NCBI GenBank assembly: GCA_016234855.1
Contig: JACRNO010000076.1
Span: forward strand, 1 to 50,091
Origin: Deltaproteobacteria bacterium
Lineage (GTDB): Bacteria > Desulfobacterota > GWC2-55-46
DNA: 50,091 nucleotides
Direction: 5' to 3'
The notes under the pieces are model-generated. The model did no database searches. It was not told the DNA's origin and worked only from the letters and a program-made list of their open reading frames with translations. Position 1 is the first letter of the stretch, and every line of letters starts with the position of its first letter. Made by a program: the position numbers and the translations under genes. Of this stretch, positions 31,552-41,313 are shown in pieces.

Positions 31552-32613
31552 CTATAGGGGAGGGGAGAGCGGTACCCCGTCATTGTCATGCGTTGCCTTG
31601 CTCCGGCTCGCGCTCCTGTCTTTTGCGAGCGTCTTTTCAATCGCGTTGAATACCGCCTGCGGCCTTATCGCGTACATGCAAGGCGTCTGTTTCCTGCATA
31701 CGGTCGAAAGGCACGGCAGGCAGTCGTAGTCGCCGTCCGGCAGCAGCTTTACGCCGTCTTTCACGTAGACCTCGCTTGCCAGGGTCGGGCCGAAGAACGA
31801 GACTATCTTCTTGTCAAGGGCGTGGGCGATGTGCAGGCCCAGGCTGTCGTTGGTGACGAGCAGCCTGCATGAGTTTATCCAATCGATATAGTCTTCGAGG
31901 GATTTAAGACCCTGCTGCCAGCTTATGGTGTATTTGTCTCCGGCGAGCTTGGCCAGCTCGTGCCAGTACTCGGGCGGCCATGCTTTAATGGGCCACTTCT
32001 CGCCCACGTGGTGGTTGAACCCGATGTCGAACTGCACCTTCGAGGTTGGCTTGTAGCCTATGATGGGCCGCTCGCCGCGCCACTCGCCGCCGACCATCTC
32101 GAAGAGGACGTCCTCCCAGTACCGGCCGTGCGAGACCTTGTCCTGCTGGTTCATGCAGATGTCGAGGACCTGCGGGCTGCCGTCGTAGGCGTTTGTCTCA
32201 TCGGACTCCGTGTCGAAACGGAAGCCGTATCGCCGCCAACCGATGAGCGAGTCGGCGAGCGCGCAGATGCCGGCAACCTTTTCGAGGTTGATGATGGTGT
32301 CGAACCTCTCGGCCTTGAGCTGCAGCACGGTCGTGAGGTCATAGGGCAGTATCCGCGCTATGCGCGGGTTGCCCTTGAGGAGCGAAATGGCCTTCTCGTC
32401 CACGAGCCACGTGACGTGCGCGTCCTTGAAGTGGTTCAAGAGCACGGTAGAGCGCAGCACGTCGCCCAGTGACGTGACGCGGCTTATCTCGTTGACGAGT
32501 GTCTCGGAGTACCCGAGCTTTATGATAAGGACCTTCTCTTTTCTTTTAAGATTCACTTTCGTAAGGCGGCGCAGGTTGAGGAGTTCGTGATGCGGGATAG
32601 GATCGACGCTCAT
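31552..32613 (-). CDS. Glycosyltransferase family 9 (ADP-heptose:LPS heptosyltransferase-like)
   Basis: KVLIIKLGYSETLV, SLGDVLRSTVLLNHFKDAHVTWLVDEKA, LLVTNDSLGLHIAHALDKKIVSFFGPT. Confidence 0.88.
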   Translation of the reverse strand: MSVDPIPHHELLNLRRLTKVNLKRKEKVLIIKLGYSETLVNEISRVTSLGDVLRSTVLLNHFKDAHVTWLVDEKAISLLKGNPRIARILPYDLTTVLQLKAERFDTIINLEKVAGICALADSLIGWRRYGFRFDTESDETNAYDGSPQVLDICMNQQDKVSHGRYWEDVLFEMVGGEWRGERPIIGYKPTSKVQFDIGFNHHVGEKWPIKAWPPEYWHELAKLAGDKYTISWQQGLKSLEDYIDWINSCRLLVTNDSLGLHIAHALDKKIVSFFGPTLASEVYVKDGVKLLPDGDYDCLPCLSTVCRKQTPCMYAIRPQAVFNAIEKTLAKDRSASRSKATHDNDGVPLSPPL

Positions 32614-32746
32614 ATCCGCAATACCTCCTGTTTGTTCTCGCGTTTACAGAGTTTTAAATAGCATGGTTTGCCGCCATTGCGGCCTTTCAAAAGTCCTTAT
32701 TGGGCCTGTAAAACGTCTTGTGCAGCGGCGTGAATCGAGCCGCCCG

Positions 32747-34231
32747 CTAGGTTTTGCCCATCTCCTTCTCGATGAAGACCTCCTCGGTGTGCTTGAACCG
32801 TTCAAGGACAAAACTCTCGTAGACCCCGCGTATCGTGTCGAGGATGGAAAACTTCATCGGGTAGATGCGCTCTTTTACGAGGAAGGCCTTAACGACGTAA
32901 TATGCAATAAAGTACAGGCGCGTGAACGGCAGCTTGATGAGCCTCTTTACGACGAAGTTGCGGGTCGATGGCGCCCACAGGCAGACCGTCGCAAGCAGTG
33001 ACAGGTTGCGCTGCATCAATTTCTCTTCCTTTGTAAAGCACGTAAGCGGCGAGGTCGATTGATAGCTCATATGCAGATTGTCGAAGTTTCCGTCGAACGC
33101 GCCCTGCGCGATCGCGTATTTGGCGAGTTCGGTCTCCGGGTACGGGAAGAAGAGCGGAAACTCGCCGAATGTGACCTTGCATCGCAGGTTCAGGTCGAGC
33201 GATTCGATATCCTCGGCAAGCGAGGTGCCGGGTATGGCGAAGATGGTGTTGGAGAAGGTCGGGACCCCGTGTTTGGCGCACAGGTCGAAGGCCGCGGTCA
33301 TCGTCTCCTTCGTCATGTTGCGCTTCAGCACGTCGTTGCGCACGCGGTCGTTGCCGCTCTCTATGGACATGGACATGGACGCAAGCCCGGCGTTCTTGAG
33401 CTTCAGCAATATCGGCTCGGTAAGGAGGTTTGCCCGCATGAGGCAGTGGAAGGGCAGTCCGATCTCCTGTTTATACCTGATAGAGAATTCGTCGAGCCAT
33501 GCGTCGTCCTTCATCACAAAGATATCGTCGTAGAACTTTATGAACTGCGTGGGCCAGCGCGCCTTCAGGTCTTTAAGCTCGGCGATTACGCGCCCGACGC
33601 TCATGCGCGAGCCGAGCGTGCCGTTGCCCTTGTAGAACATATTGTATTTGTGGTTGAAGCAGTAGGTGCACTTGTAGGGACAGCCGCGGCTGACCATGAA
33701 GCTCCGCATCGGGAACCTGCCGAGGCGCGTGGTCGAGTAGAAGAGGTCGCGGTCGAGAAACGGCAGGTCGTCGAGCGCGGCCCTGCGCTCGCGCACGACC
33801 GGCGGACGGCCCTTGACAAAGTTCTTCTTCGTGACGATATTCGGTATCTCGTCGAACGAGGCCTTCTTTTCAACTGCGTCGAGAAGTTCCGGCCACGCGT
33901 CGTCGCCTTCGCCCACGCACAGGGCGTCGAACGGGTATCTCTCTATCATCTCAGGGAAGAAGGTCGCGTGAGGCCCGCCGATGACCGTGAATATGTCATT
34001 GTTAATGTCCTTGATGACCGCGTTGGCCGCGATATAGTATTTGTGCTCGCCCGTCTTGGCGCTGAAGGCCGCGATGTCGGGCGCAAAGGCGCGGACCTTC
34101 TCCTTCAGGTCCCTGTCCGCAAGCACGCAGATCGAGGTCGTATGTCCGCGTCTTTTGGCCATGGCCGACAGGAGCATGATGCCCATCGGGTCTATGTATT
34201 CGACGTCCTTTATAACGAAGAGTATCTTCAT
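32747..34231 (-). CDS. B12-binding-domain radical SAM protein
   Basis: N-terminal B12-binding-type fold segment (VIGGPHATFFPEMI...VGEGDDAWPELL) and MVSRGCPYKCTYCFNHKY. Confidence 0.92.
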   Translation of the reverse strand: MKILFVIKDVEYIDPMGIMLLSAMAKRRGHTTSICVLADRDLKEKVRAFAPDIAAFSAKTGEHKYYIAANAVIKDINNDIFTVIGGPHATFFPEMIERYPFDALCVGEGDDAWPELLDAVEKKASFDEIPNIVTKKNFVKGRPPVVRERRAALDDLPFLDRDLFYSTTRLGRFPMRSFMVSRGCPYKCTYCFNHKYNMFYKGNGTLGSRMSVGRVIAELKDLKARWPTQFIKFYDDIFVMKDDAWLDEFSIRYKQEIGLPFHCLMRANLLTEPILLKLKNAGLASMSMSIESGNDRVRNDVLKRNMTKETMTAAFDLCAKHGVPTFSNTIFAIPGTSLAEDIESLDLNLRCKVTFGEFPLFFPYPETELAKYAIAQGAFDGNFDNLHMSYQSTSPLTCFTKEEKLMQRNLSLLATVCLWAPSTRNFVVKRLIKLPFTRLYFIAYYVVKAFLVKERIYPMKFSILDTIRGVYESFVLERFKHTEEVFIEKEMGKT

Positions 34232-34282
34232 CTTTTTTCGCCTTTATTTCGTATTGGCGTGACCGGGCTTTCGGATAATCTC

Positions 34283-35032
34283 TTATGCCGCCGTAACCCT
34301 GCGGCCGCTCATGCTGTATTGAGCGCGCCCCTTTATGCGCACGTCCCAGAAGAGCGTGAGTATCGCCTTTGCCACGCTTATCACGTTCCTGGGCGCGAAG
34401 GCCTTGCTCGCGCCGCTTGCCCTCGGTATTATCGTTACGCCGACTTCGACGTACGTGGCGCCGGAGCGCAGGAGCCTGACGAGTATCGCGGCCATGTATG
34501 CGAAACCCCATGTCTTGAGAGGGCATCTCTTGAGGAGCGCGCTCTTTATGACGCAGGTGCCGTTGTAGTAGCGCAGTCTCAGGCTGAAGAGCGTGTTGAT
34601 GAGGCTGACGAAGAGCAGGGATATCGCCTGGCGCGCCAGCGGCCTTACGTGCTGATTCGCGGTGTATGGGATGACGACATCAGCCGCGCCCGCAAGCCGG
34701 AAGACCCTGGTGATGGCCTCGGCCGGTATCTCGTTGTCGCCCGGCACCATGATGATATATTCCATGGCAGCGAGCCTTACGCCCTCCGTGTAGTTGTACC
34801 CGAAACCCATGTTCTTCGGGTTATGCACGGCGCGCACGGACGGCTCGACTTTTTTTATCTCGTCTACGACCTGCCCGGTTGAGTCGGTAGAGCCGTCGTT
34901 GAATATGATGATTTCATGACCGCTGAAGCGGCCTGACGCAACGAGCGCGGCCTTGATGGCGTCTACCGTCCCTCTGATGTTTTTTTCTTCGTTAAGGCAC
35001 GGGACGATTATGGAGATTGTCGGTTTTGTCAT
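34283..35032 (-). CDS. Glycosyltransferase family 2 (dolichol-phosphate-mannose synthase-like)
   Basis: ISIIVPCLNEEKNIRGTVDAI, IIIFNDGSTDSTGQVVDEI, NPKNMGFGYNYTEGVRLA, VPGDNEIPAEA. Confidence 0.9.
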   Translation of the reverse strand: MTKPTISIIVPCLNEEKNIRGTVDAIKAALVASGRFSGHEIIIFNDGSTDSTGQVVDEIKKVEPSVRAVHNPKNMGFGYNYTEGVRLAAMEYIIMVPGDNEIPAEAITRVFRLAGAADVVIPYTANQHVRPLARQAISLLFVSLINTLFSLRLRYYNGTCVIKSALLKRCPLKTWGFAYMAAILVRLLRSGATYVEVGVTIIPRASGASKAFAPRNVISVAKAILTLFWDVRIKGRAQYSMSGRRVTAA

Positions 35033-35133
35033 ATTTTAATGTCCTGTCAAAAGAGGTGCGCAGACCTATAGCGCAGACCAACAGGACTGCATCCAGTCAG
35101 GGCTAAAGCCCTGAGCTACGGGTAGACGGTATC

Positions 35134-36255
35134 TCAGGGTCGGTCTCCGCGCTTTTCAATGCCTCTGTGCCCCTGCCTCGCAATACGGGGGCTGAACTGC
35201 GTTGCATCGTGCCTCGCCTTCAACGTCTTGCGAGCGGCGGCTATTATCTCGTCTTTGCCCGGATAGTATAGCTTTTCCAGCGCCGGGCTTGCCGGGGTAG
35301 GGCACTCCGGCAGGTTTATCCTTACGGGAGCCGCCTTGAGCGCGCCAAAGGCCTCTTCCGTTATATTCGCGATTATCTCGGCGCCTATGCCGCACGTCTG
35401 CCAGCCGGTGTCGGCCACCACGAGCCGTCCGGTCTTTCTGACCGATTCGAGTATCAGCGGCGTATCGAGCGGCTTTAACGCGCGAAGGTCTATTACCTCG
35501 GCGTCGATTCCTTCGGCGGCAAGGGCCTCGGCCGCTTGCATGGCCTCGAAGACCATCAGCGAGAGCGCGATTATGGTGACGTCGCTGCCCTGTCTTCTTA
35601 TTATCCCCTTGCCGATGGGCACTGTATACGGCTTTTCCGGTACGTGTCCGACGTGGTCGTAGAGCCAGCGGTGTTCGATGAATATGACGGGGTTCCCGTC
35701 GTAGACCGCGCTCCGAAGAAGACCTTTTGCGTCGTACGGGTTTGCGGGCATGACGACCTTGACCCCGGGGGCGTGCGTAAAGAGCGATTGCAGGCTCTGC
35801 GAATGCTGCCCTGCGCTGCCCCAGCCGCGCCCTATGATTGAGCGTATCGTCATTGGCACGCTCACCGCCCCGCCGAACATATAATGCCACTTCGCCGCGT
35901 GGTTGATGAGCTGATCCATGGTCAGCGGGACGAAATCGACTCGCATGTGCACGAATATGGGGCGCATGCCCGTAAGGGCCGCGCCTATGGCTATGCCTGT
36001 AAGGGCGTTTTCAGCAAGCGGGGTGTCCATGACGCGCTCCCTGCCGAACCTGAGGTGCAGGCCTTTGGTCGAGCCGAAGACCCCGCCCGCGTCGTCAACT
36101 CCTTCGCCCATGACAAAGACGTCCTTGTCCGCCTCGAGCATCTGGGCCGTCGCCTCGTGGAGGGCCTCTTTGTACGTAAGCCCGCGCAGCCCGGCCGCCG
36201 CGCCGCCCGCCTTCTCAAACTCGGTCTTGTTGCCGTATGTTTTAGTCCATGGCAT
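35134..36255 (-). CDS. Thiamine-diphosphate-dependent 2-oxoacid dehydrogenase-like E1 beta subunit
   Basis: LTYKEALHEATAQMLEADKDVFVMGEGVDDAGGVFGSTKGL, DTPLAENALTGIAIGAALTG, ALKPLDTPLILESVRKTGRLVVAD. Confidence 0.9.
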   Translation of the reverse strand: MPWTKTYGNKTEFEKAGGAAAGLRGLTYKEALHEATAQMLEADKDVFVMGEGVDDAGGVFGSTKGLHLRFGRERVMDTPLAENALTGIAIGAALTGMRPIFVHMRVDFVPLTMDQLINHAAKWHYMFGGAVSVPMTIRSIIGRGWGSAGQHSQSLQSLFTHAPGVKVVMPANPYDAKGLLRSAVYDGNPVIFIEHRWLYDHVGHVPEKPYTVPIGKGIIRRQGSDVTIIALSLMVFEAMQAAEALAAEGIDAEVIDLRALKPLDTPLILESVRKTGRLVVADTGWQTCGIGAEIIANITEEAFGALKAAPVRINLPECPTPASPALEKLYYPGKDEIIAAARKTLKARHDATQFSPRIARQGHRGIEKRGDRP

Positions 36256-37306
36256 GGTTTTGCCCCGCGTATACGTCGCTCAGGAGGTCTGAGGCCCCAG
36301 GAAAGGGACTGGCCTTTGCAAAGGCCACGGCCGTGTCTATCTCTTTATCTATAATCGTTGCCGTCTCGCTCATCTCTTCATCCGTCATTGCGCCGCATTC
36401 AAGAAGGCGCGCCTTGAAGGTCCTTATCGGGCACCTGTCGAGCCAGTCGAATAGCTCGTCCTTTGGGCGGCATCCGTTCTCAAAGTCTGCGTTCGGCCCG
36501 ACGTGCCCTTTCCACCTGTAGGTGATGGCCTCGATGAGCGAGGGCTCGCCACCGTCGCGCGCATTGGCGATTGCCGCTCCGGCGGCCTCGTACACGGCAG
36601 TCACGTCGTTGCCGTCTATGCAGACGCCGTGCGCGTCGAATGCGGCGGCAGCGCTTGAAATCCTGCACGAGGCCTGTCTTGCGGCCTGCGGCGAGTTGGT
36701 GGCGTAGAAGTTGTTCTCGCAGACGAATACGACCGGCAGTCTCTTGAGGGCCGCGAAGTTGAAGGACTCGTAGAAGACGCCCTCTTCGGACGCGCCGTCG
36801 CCGAAGAATATCACCGTCACCCGGCCGTCGCCCCGTATGCGCGAGGCCAGCGCCGCGCCAACGCCCATGGGTATGCCGCCGCCGACTATGGCCGATGTGC
36901 CGAGGATGCCGTTCTTGACGTCTATGACGTGCATGCTCCCGCCCTTGCCCCGGCTGCACCCGGTCTTCCTGCCGTAGAATTCCGCGAAGAGCGGGGCCAT
37001 GGCCGACCCTTTGGCAAGGCAGTGTCCGTGGCCGCGGTGGTTCGAGAAGACGTAGTCCTTCTCTTCCAGGCGCATGCAGACCCCGGCGGCTATGGCCTCC
37101 TGCCCGATGCACAGGTGCACCGGGCACTGCATCTCCTGCTCAGGGTATAGCGCGGCTATCCGCTCTTCAAAGAGCCTGATACGGAGCATGGACGTGTACA
37201 TCTTTACAAGCACGGCTTTTTCGATTTCTGTCTGTGCCTGATGGCGTACGGCTCTTTTCATCTCGTCTCCGTCGTCTGCGTTGCGGCGCGGCGCGCGTTG
37301 AATCAA
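36242..37306 (-). CDS. Thiamine-diphosphate-dependent 2-oxoacid dehydrogenase-like E1 alpha subunit
   Basis: HLCIGQEAIAAGVC, SNHRGHGHCLAKG, GGSMHVIDVKNGILGTSAIVGGGIPMGVGAALA, FFGDGASEEGVFYESFNFAALKRLPVVFVCENNFYA. Overlaps the E1 beta start. Confidence 0.92.
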   Translation of the reverse strand: MIQRAPRRNADDGDEMKRAVRHQAQTEIEKAVLVKMYTSMLRIRLFEERIAALYPEQEMQCPVHLCIGQEAIAAGVCMRLEEKDYVFSNHRGHGHCLAKGSAMAPLFAEFYGRKTGCSRGKGGSMHVIDVKNGILGTSAIVGGGIPMGVGAALASRIRGDGRVTVIFFGDGASEEGVFYESFNFAALKRLPVVFVCENNFYATNSPQAARQASCRISSAAAAFDAHGVCIDGNDVTAVYEAAGAAIANARDGGEPSLIEAITYRWKGHVGPNADFENGCRPKDELFDWLDRCPIRTFKARLLECGAMTDEEMSETATIIDKEIDTAVAFAKASPFPGASDLLSDVYAGQNHAMD

Positions 37307-38370
37307 ATAAAGTTTACGTGCGGGTTAGGGTTCTTGAGTTCCCAGAGGTACCTGTTGACCTCGTCCATGCGGCAGTTCACGCGGCATGCGTCCGTATTGA
37401 GTTCCTCGGCCACGAGCCGTGTTACGGCCGCGCGCTTCGGACCGTTCCATATCTCCTCAAAGCTCGTTTCGTAGATATTTCCGTAGAGGAAGCGTTTGTC
37501 GTTCAGAAACGCGCTGCAGCCCCAGACCCCGCCTCCCGCGTCCACGTACGTCCAGAACGGCAGGGCAAGGCATCTTTCGTACCTGCGGCGGTCTTCTTCA
37601 AGTTTGCGCATGGCGTTCGACCTGAAGACGACGTTGAAGCCGTTGCCGGATATCTCCTTCAATTCGGCCTCAAGGTGCAGGTAATCGCCGTATTTGAACT
37701 CGCTGTACTTGCGCGTGATGCTCTTCAGGTGCTGTGAGTAGGACTTTATAACGAGATAATCCGCCCCTATGTCTTTTGCGATATGCGCAAGCTCGACGGC
37801 CTCGCGCGCGTTCTCGGGCAGGAGTATCAACTGCATGCCGATAGTGGAGCCGGTCTTCTCGCGGTTGCGGAACCTGACCGCGCCGGCGATGTTTTTGATA
37901 GTCTTGTCGAAGTCTTCTTCAGAGGTGCGGTGAATAGCGGCGTACGTCCTGGGTGTCGCGGCGTTGCAGCTTATCTTTATCCACGTGATGGACGGCAGGG
38001 TCTTTGTGAAAATCTTCCCGGTGAAGAGGACGCCGTTGGACGTTATGGCAACGTCTATGCCAGAGGTCTTTGTGTGGTTTATGATTTCCGTTATGTCCTT
38101 GTGCAGGAAGGGTTCGCCCTCGCCCGCGTACATGACGGATTTGAGGCCGAGCCCGGCCATCTCGGTCAGGCGCTCCTTAAGCGCGCCGGTCTCAAGGCTT
38201 CTCGGTTGATACTCCATATAGTCGAGGGCGCAGTAGGTGCACCTGTGGTTGCATGCGCCTATGGGCGAGAGTTCGGCGTATATGGGGTAGACGTCAACGC
38301 CCCTTGCCCAGTCCCCGACGCGCTGCGGATGGTAGATAAGCTTGTGCGAGTCAATCCTGTACTCGTCCAT
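37303..38370 (-). CDS. Radical SAM / SPASM domain protein
   Basis: IGACNHRCTYCALDYMEY, MYAGEGEPFLHKDI, SPASM-like CSAFLNDKRFLYGNIYETSFEEIWNG...CRVNCRMDEVN. Confidence 0.92.
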   Translation of the reverse strand: MDEYRIDSHKLIYHPQRVGDWARGVDVYPIYAELSPIGACNHRCTYCALDYMEYQPRSLETGALKERLTEMAGLGLKSVMYAGEGEPFLHKDITEIINHTKTSGIDVAITSNGVLFTGKIFTKTLPSITWIKISCNAATPRTYAAIHRTSEEDFDKTIKNIAGAVRFRNREKTGSTIGMQLILLPENAREAVELAHIAKDIGADYLVIKSYSQHLKSITRKYSEFKYGDYLHLEAELKEISGNGFNVVFRSNAMRKLEEDRRRYERCLALPFWTYVDAGGGVWGCSAFLNDKRFLYGNIYETSFEEIWNGPKRAAVTRLVAEELNTDACRVNCRMDEVNRYLWELKNPNPHVNFI

Positions 38371-38675
38371 GGTTGAGGAGATGCGGCCTGAGTGCGGAAA
38401 ACGCCGCTGCTTCAGTCAGTGATGTCCGGGTGGCGGTCTGCGATGAGAGAGTAGACGAGGGGGGTGGATGATCGTGATGTACTCCGTGTGTAAGTTATTA
38501 TATCGGAATTTTACCGGATGTCCAGCAGGCACATCTCTTTTTTTGTGCCGCCCTCGTCAAATCCCTCCTACCCCCCCCCTTTTCTAAGGGGGGAATTGCA
38601 AGTCTCCTTGACATTCTACAGCTTGTCGAATAAAATTGAATCAGGCGGCAATCCGCCCGGAAATAAGGAGGCAAT

Positions 38676-41153
38676 ATGGCAATAGACCCTGTCTGCGGCA
38701 TGACAATCGAGCCTTTAAAGGCAAAGGCCACGAGCGTATACAAAGGCGAGACGATATATTTTTGCAACCCCGATTGCAAGGCGAAGTTTGACAAGGCGCC
38801 TGAGATGTACATGGCTGCAAGGCCTGCTCAGCCAGCCGGGGCCGCGCATGCCCATGATAAGGGCGTGATGGTCAAAGATCCTGTCTGCGGCATGACAATT
38901 GAGCTTGTAAAAGCAAAGGCCACGAGCGCCTATAAGGGCGAGACGGTTTATTTCTGCAACCCCGGCTGCAAGGTGAAGTTTGACAAGGCCCCTGATATGT
39001 ATATGGCAGCAAGGCCTGCCGCCATGCCGCACTCTGATGCGGCCGCATCCGGGGAGATGGCAAAAGACCCGATATGCGGGATGGTAGTTCCAAAGGAGCG
39101 CTCCATCAAGACCGAGTCCGGGGGCAGGACATATTACTTCTGCTCGGACGGCTGTCTGCGCACGTTCGAGGCGCCGGAGGCCGAGCTCAAGTCGATGAAG
39201 AAGCGGGTCGCCGTGGCCCTTGCCGGAGTGCTCGTGCTTGCGGTGCTGCGCGCCGCGCTCTTTCTCGGGCTTGCCGCTGGCGCGACGGTGCTTACATGGG
39301 TGCCAATCCCGTGGCTTCCGTGGTTCACGTGGCCGGTCTGGCTCTTCATCGTAACGACGCCGGTGCTCGTCTTCGGCGGCAGGGACTTCTTCGTTGGCGC
39401 GTGGCACGCCATAAAAGACCGTTCCGCGAACATGGACCTGCTCATCGCGCTCGGCACGTCCACGGCATATATCTACAGCACGGTCGTGACGTTCCTTCCG
39501 GACATCCTGCCGGTTGAGGAGAAGGCCGTATACTATGACGTAGCAGCCATCATCATCGCCTTTGTGCTCCTCGGCAAGTACATGGAGGAGATAATCAAGA
39601 AGAGGTCTTCGGCTGCCGTAAGAAAGCTGCTGGACCTCCGCCCGCAGACCGCGCGCGTGATAAGGAACGGCGTTGAGACGGAGGTCCCGGCGGAGTCCAT
39701 CCAGAAAGACGAGATAGTCGCGGTAAGGCCGGGCGAGAAGGTCCCGGCGGACGGCGTCGTTACGGAGGGACATTCATCCATAGACGAAAAACTTATAACG
39801 GGCGAGTCGATACCGTCGGAGAAGGAGGCCGGAGACGCGGTGACCGGCGGCACTCTCAACAAGACCGGGACCTTCAGGTTCAGGGCGGCGCGGGTCGGCG
39901 CCGAGACGACGCTTGCCCAGATAATAAAGCTCGTGGAGGAGGCGCAGTCGTCTACGGCCCGCATCCAGAGGCTTGCCGACAAGGTGGCGTCATACTTTGT
40001 CCCGGCCGTGGTCGGCGCGGCCTTCGCCTCCATCATACTCTGGTCGGCCTTCGGTGACTTTACCACGGGCCTGCTCTCGTTCGTCGCCGTGCTCATCATC
40101 GCCTGTCCGTGCGCCCTGGGCATAGCCACTCCCGCCGCGCTCATGGTGGGCGTTGGCAAGGGCGCGGAACTCGGCATACTCATACGCGGGGCCGAGTATC
40201 TGGAGAGGGCGGCCAAACTCAACTGTGTCGTCTTCGACAAGACCGGCACGCTTACCAAGGGCGAGCCCGAGGTGACTTCGGTCATTGCCGCAACAGGGGT
40301 AAGCGCCGAAGACCTGCTCCTGACAGCGGCCGTCGCGGAGAAAGGCTCGGAGCATCCGCTCGGCGAGGCGATTATCAAGAGGGTCAGGATGGCGGGCGCG
40401 GCGATACCCGACGCCGAGCGTTTCGAGGCCGTGCCCGGCCACGGGGTCAAGGCGTTTTATAAAGGCGCCTGGATAATCATCGGCAACAGGCGGCTTATGA
40501 ATGAAATCAAGGTCGATATCGGGCAAAGCGAGGCCGAGATTGTCCGGCTCGAAGAGGCCGGCAATACCGTCATGCTCGTGGCGAGGCAGGGCGCCTTCTA
40601 CGGGGCCATAGCCGTTGCCGACACCCTCAAGGAGCACGCGGCGGAGGTGGTGGCCGAACTCAAGCGGGAGCGCATCGAGGTCATCATGCTCACGGGCGAC
40701 AACGAGCGCACTGCAAAGGCCATTGCCGCAAAGGCAGGGGTGGACAGGGTCGTGGCGAACGTCCTGCCCGGGGACAAGGCAGCGGTCGTAAAAGAGTTGC
40801 AGGCCGCTGGAAAGGTCGTCGCCATGGTCGGCGACGGCATAAACGACTCGCCCGCGCTCGCCCAGGCCGATATCGGCATAGCCATCGGCAGCGGTTCGGA
40901 CGTGGCAAAGGAGACGGGCGGCATAATACTGGTGCGCGACGACCTGCGCGACGTGGTAAGGGGGATACGCCTTGCGCGCGCAACCATGCGTAAGATCAAG
41001 CAGAACCTTTTTTGGGCGTTTGCCTATAACACCGTCGGCATACCCATAGCGGCCCTCGGCCTCCTGAATCCGATAATCGCGGCCGCAGCAATGGCCCTGT
41101 CGTCTCTGTCCGTGGTCACCAATTCGGCGCTCCTTAAAAGGGTGCGGATATGA
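38676..41153 (+). CDS. Heavy-metal (Cu+-type) P1B ATPase with three N-terminal YHS domains
   Basis: Three YHS-like units (DPVCGMTIEPLKAKATSVYKGETIYFCNPDCKAKFDKAPEMY, a near-identical second copy, DPICGMVVPKERSIKTESGGRTYYFCSDGC); CPC in ACPCALGIATPAALMVG, DKTGTLT, GSEHPLGEAI, MVGDGINDSPAL, and MALSSLSVVTNSALLKRV. Confidence 0.95.
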   Translation: MAIDPVCGMTIEPLKAKATSVYKGETIYFCNPDCKAKFDKAPEMYMAARPAQPAGAAHAHDKGVMVKDPVCGMTIELVKAKATSAYKGETVYFCNPGCKVKFDKAPDMYMAARPAAMPHSDAAASGEMAKDPICGMVVPKERSIKTESGGRTYYFCSDGCLRTFEAPEAELKSMKKRVAVALAGVLVLAVLRAALFLGLAAGATVLTWVPIPWLPWFTWPVWLFIVTTPVLVFGGRDFFVGAWHAIKDRSANMDLLIALGTSTAYIYSTVVTFLPDILPVEEKAVYYDVAAIIIAFVLLGKYMEEIIKKRSSAAVRKLLDLRPQTARVIRNGVETEVPAESIQKDEIVAVRPGEKVPADGVVTEGHSSIDEKLITGESIPSEKEAGDAVTGGTLNKTGTFRFRAARVGAETTLAQIIKLVEEAQSSTARIQRLADKVASYFVPAVVGAAFASIILWSAFGDFTTGLLSFVAVLIIACPCALGIATPAALMVGVGKGAELGILIRGAEYLERAAKLNCVVFDKTGTLTKGEPEVTSVIAATGVSAEDLLLTAAVAEKGSEHPLGEAIIKRVRMAGAAIPDAERFEAVPGHGVKAFYKGAWIIIGNRRLMNEIKVDIGQSEAEIVRLEEAGNTVMLVARQGAFYGAIAVADTLKEHAAEVVAELKRERIEVIMLTGDNERTAKAIAAKAGVDRVVANVLPGDKAAVVKELQAAGKVVAMVGDGINDSPALAQADIGIAIGSGSDVAKETGGIILVRDDLRDVVRGIRLARATMRKIKQNLFWAFAYNTVGIPIAALGLLNPIIAAAAMALSSLSVVTNSALLKRVRI

Positions 41154-41212
41154 GGGAGAAACTGATGGGGGCACGTCAAGCGGCGTGGCTCTGGGATTTA
41201 GCCTGATAGGAT

Positions 41213-41275
41213 GCAGACCTGAAGGTCTGCGCTACGTCCTTTTTGCAGCTCAGGGCTTCAGCCCTGATGAAGCCT
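41213..41275. repeat. Palindromic units CAGACCTGAAGGTCTG-CGCTACG and AGCTCAGGGCTTCAGCCCTGA
   Basis: Same units at 46373-46460; variants at 12914-12945, 18727-18770, 31460-31520 and 35096-35125. Confidence 0.8.
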
Positions 41276-41313
41276 GTTTGTTTCCCTGACCCGATGGTCA
41301 TCTCATAAGGAGG

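Noticed and set aside
33059-34882. 607-aa + strand ORF opposite the B12 radical SAM and GT2 genes
   Set aside because: Arg/Val/Glu/His-rich with no recognisable motif. It is the shadow frame of two well-supported minus-strand genes, common in high-GC DNA.
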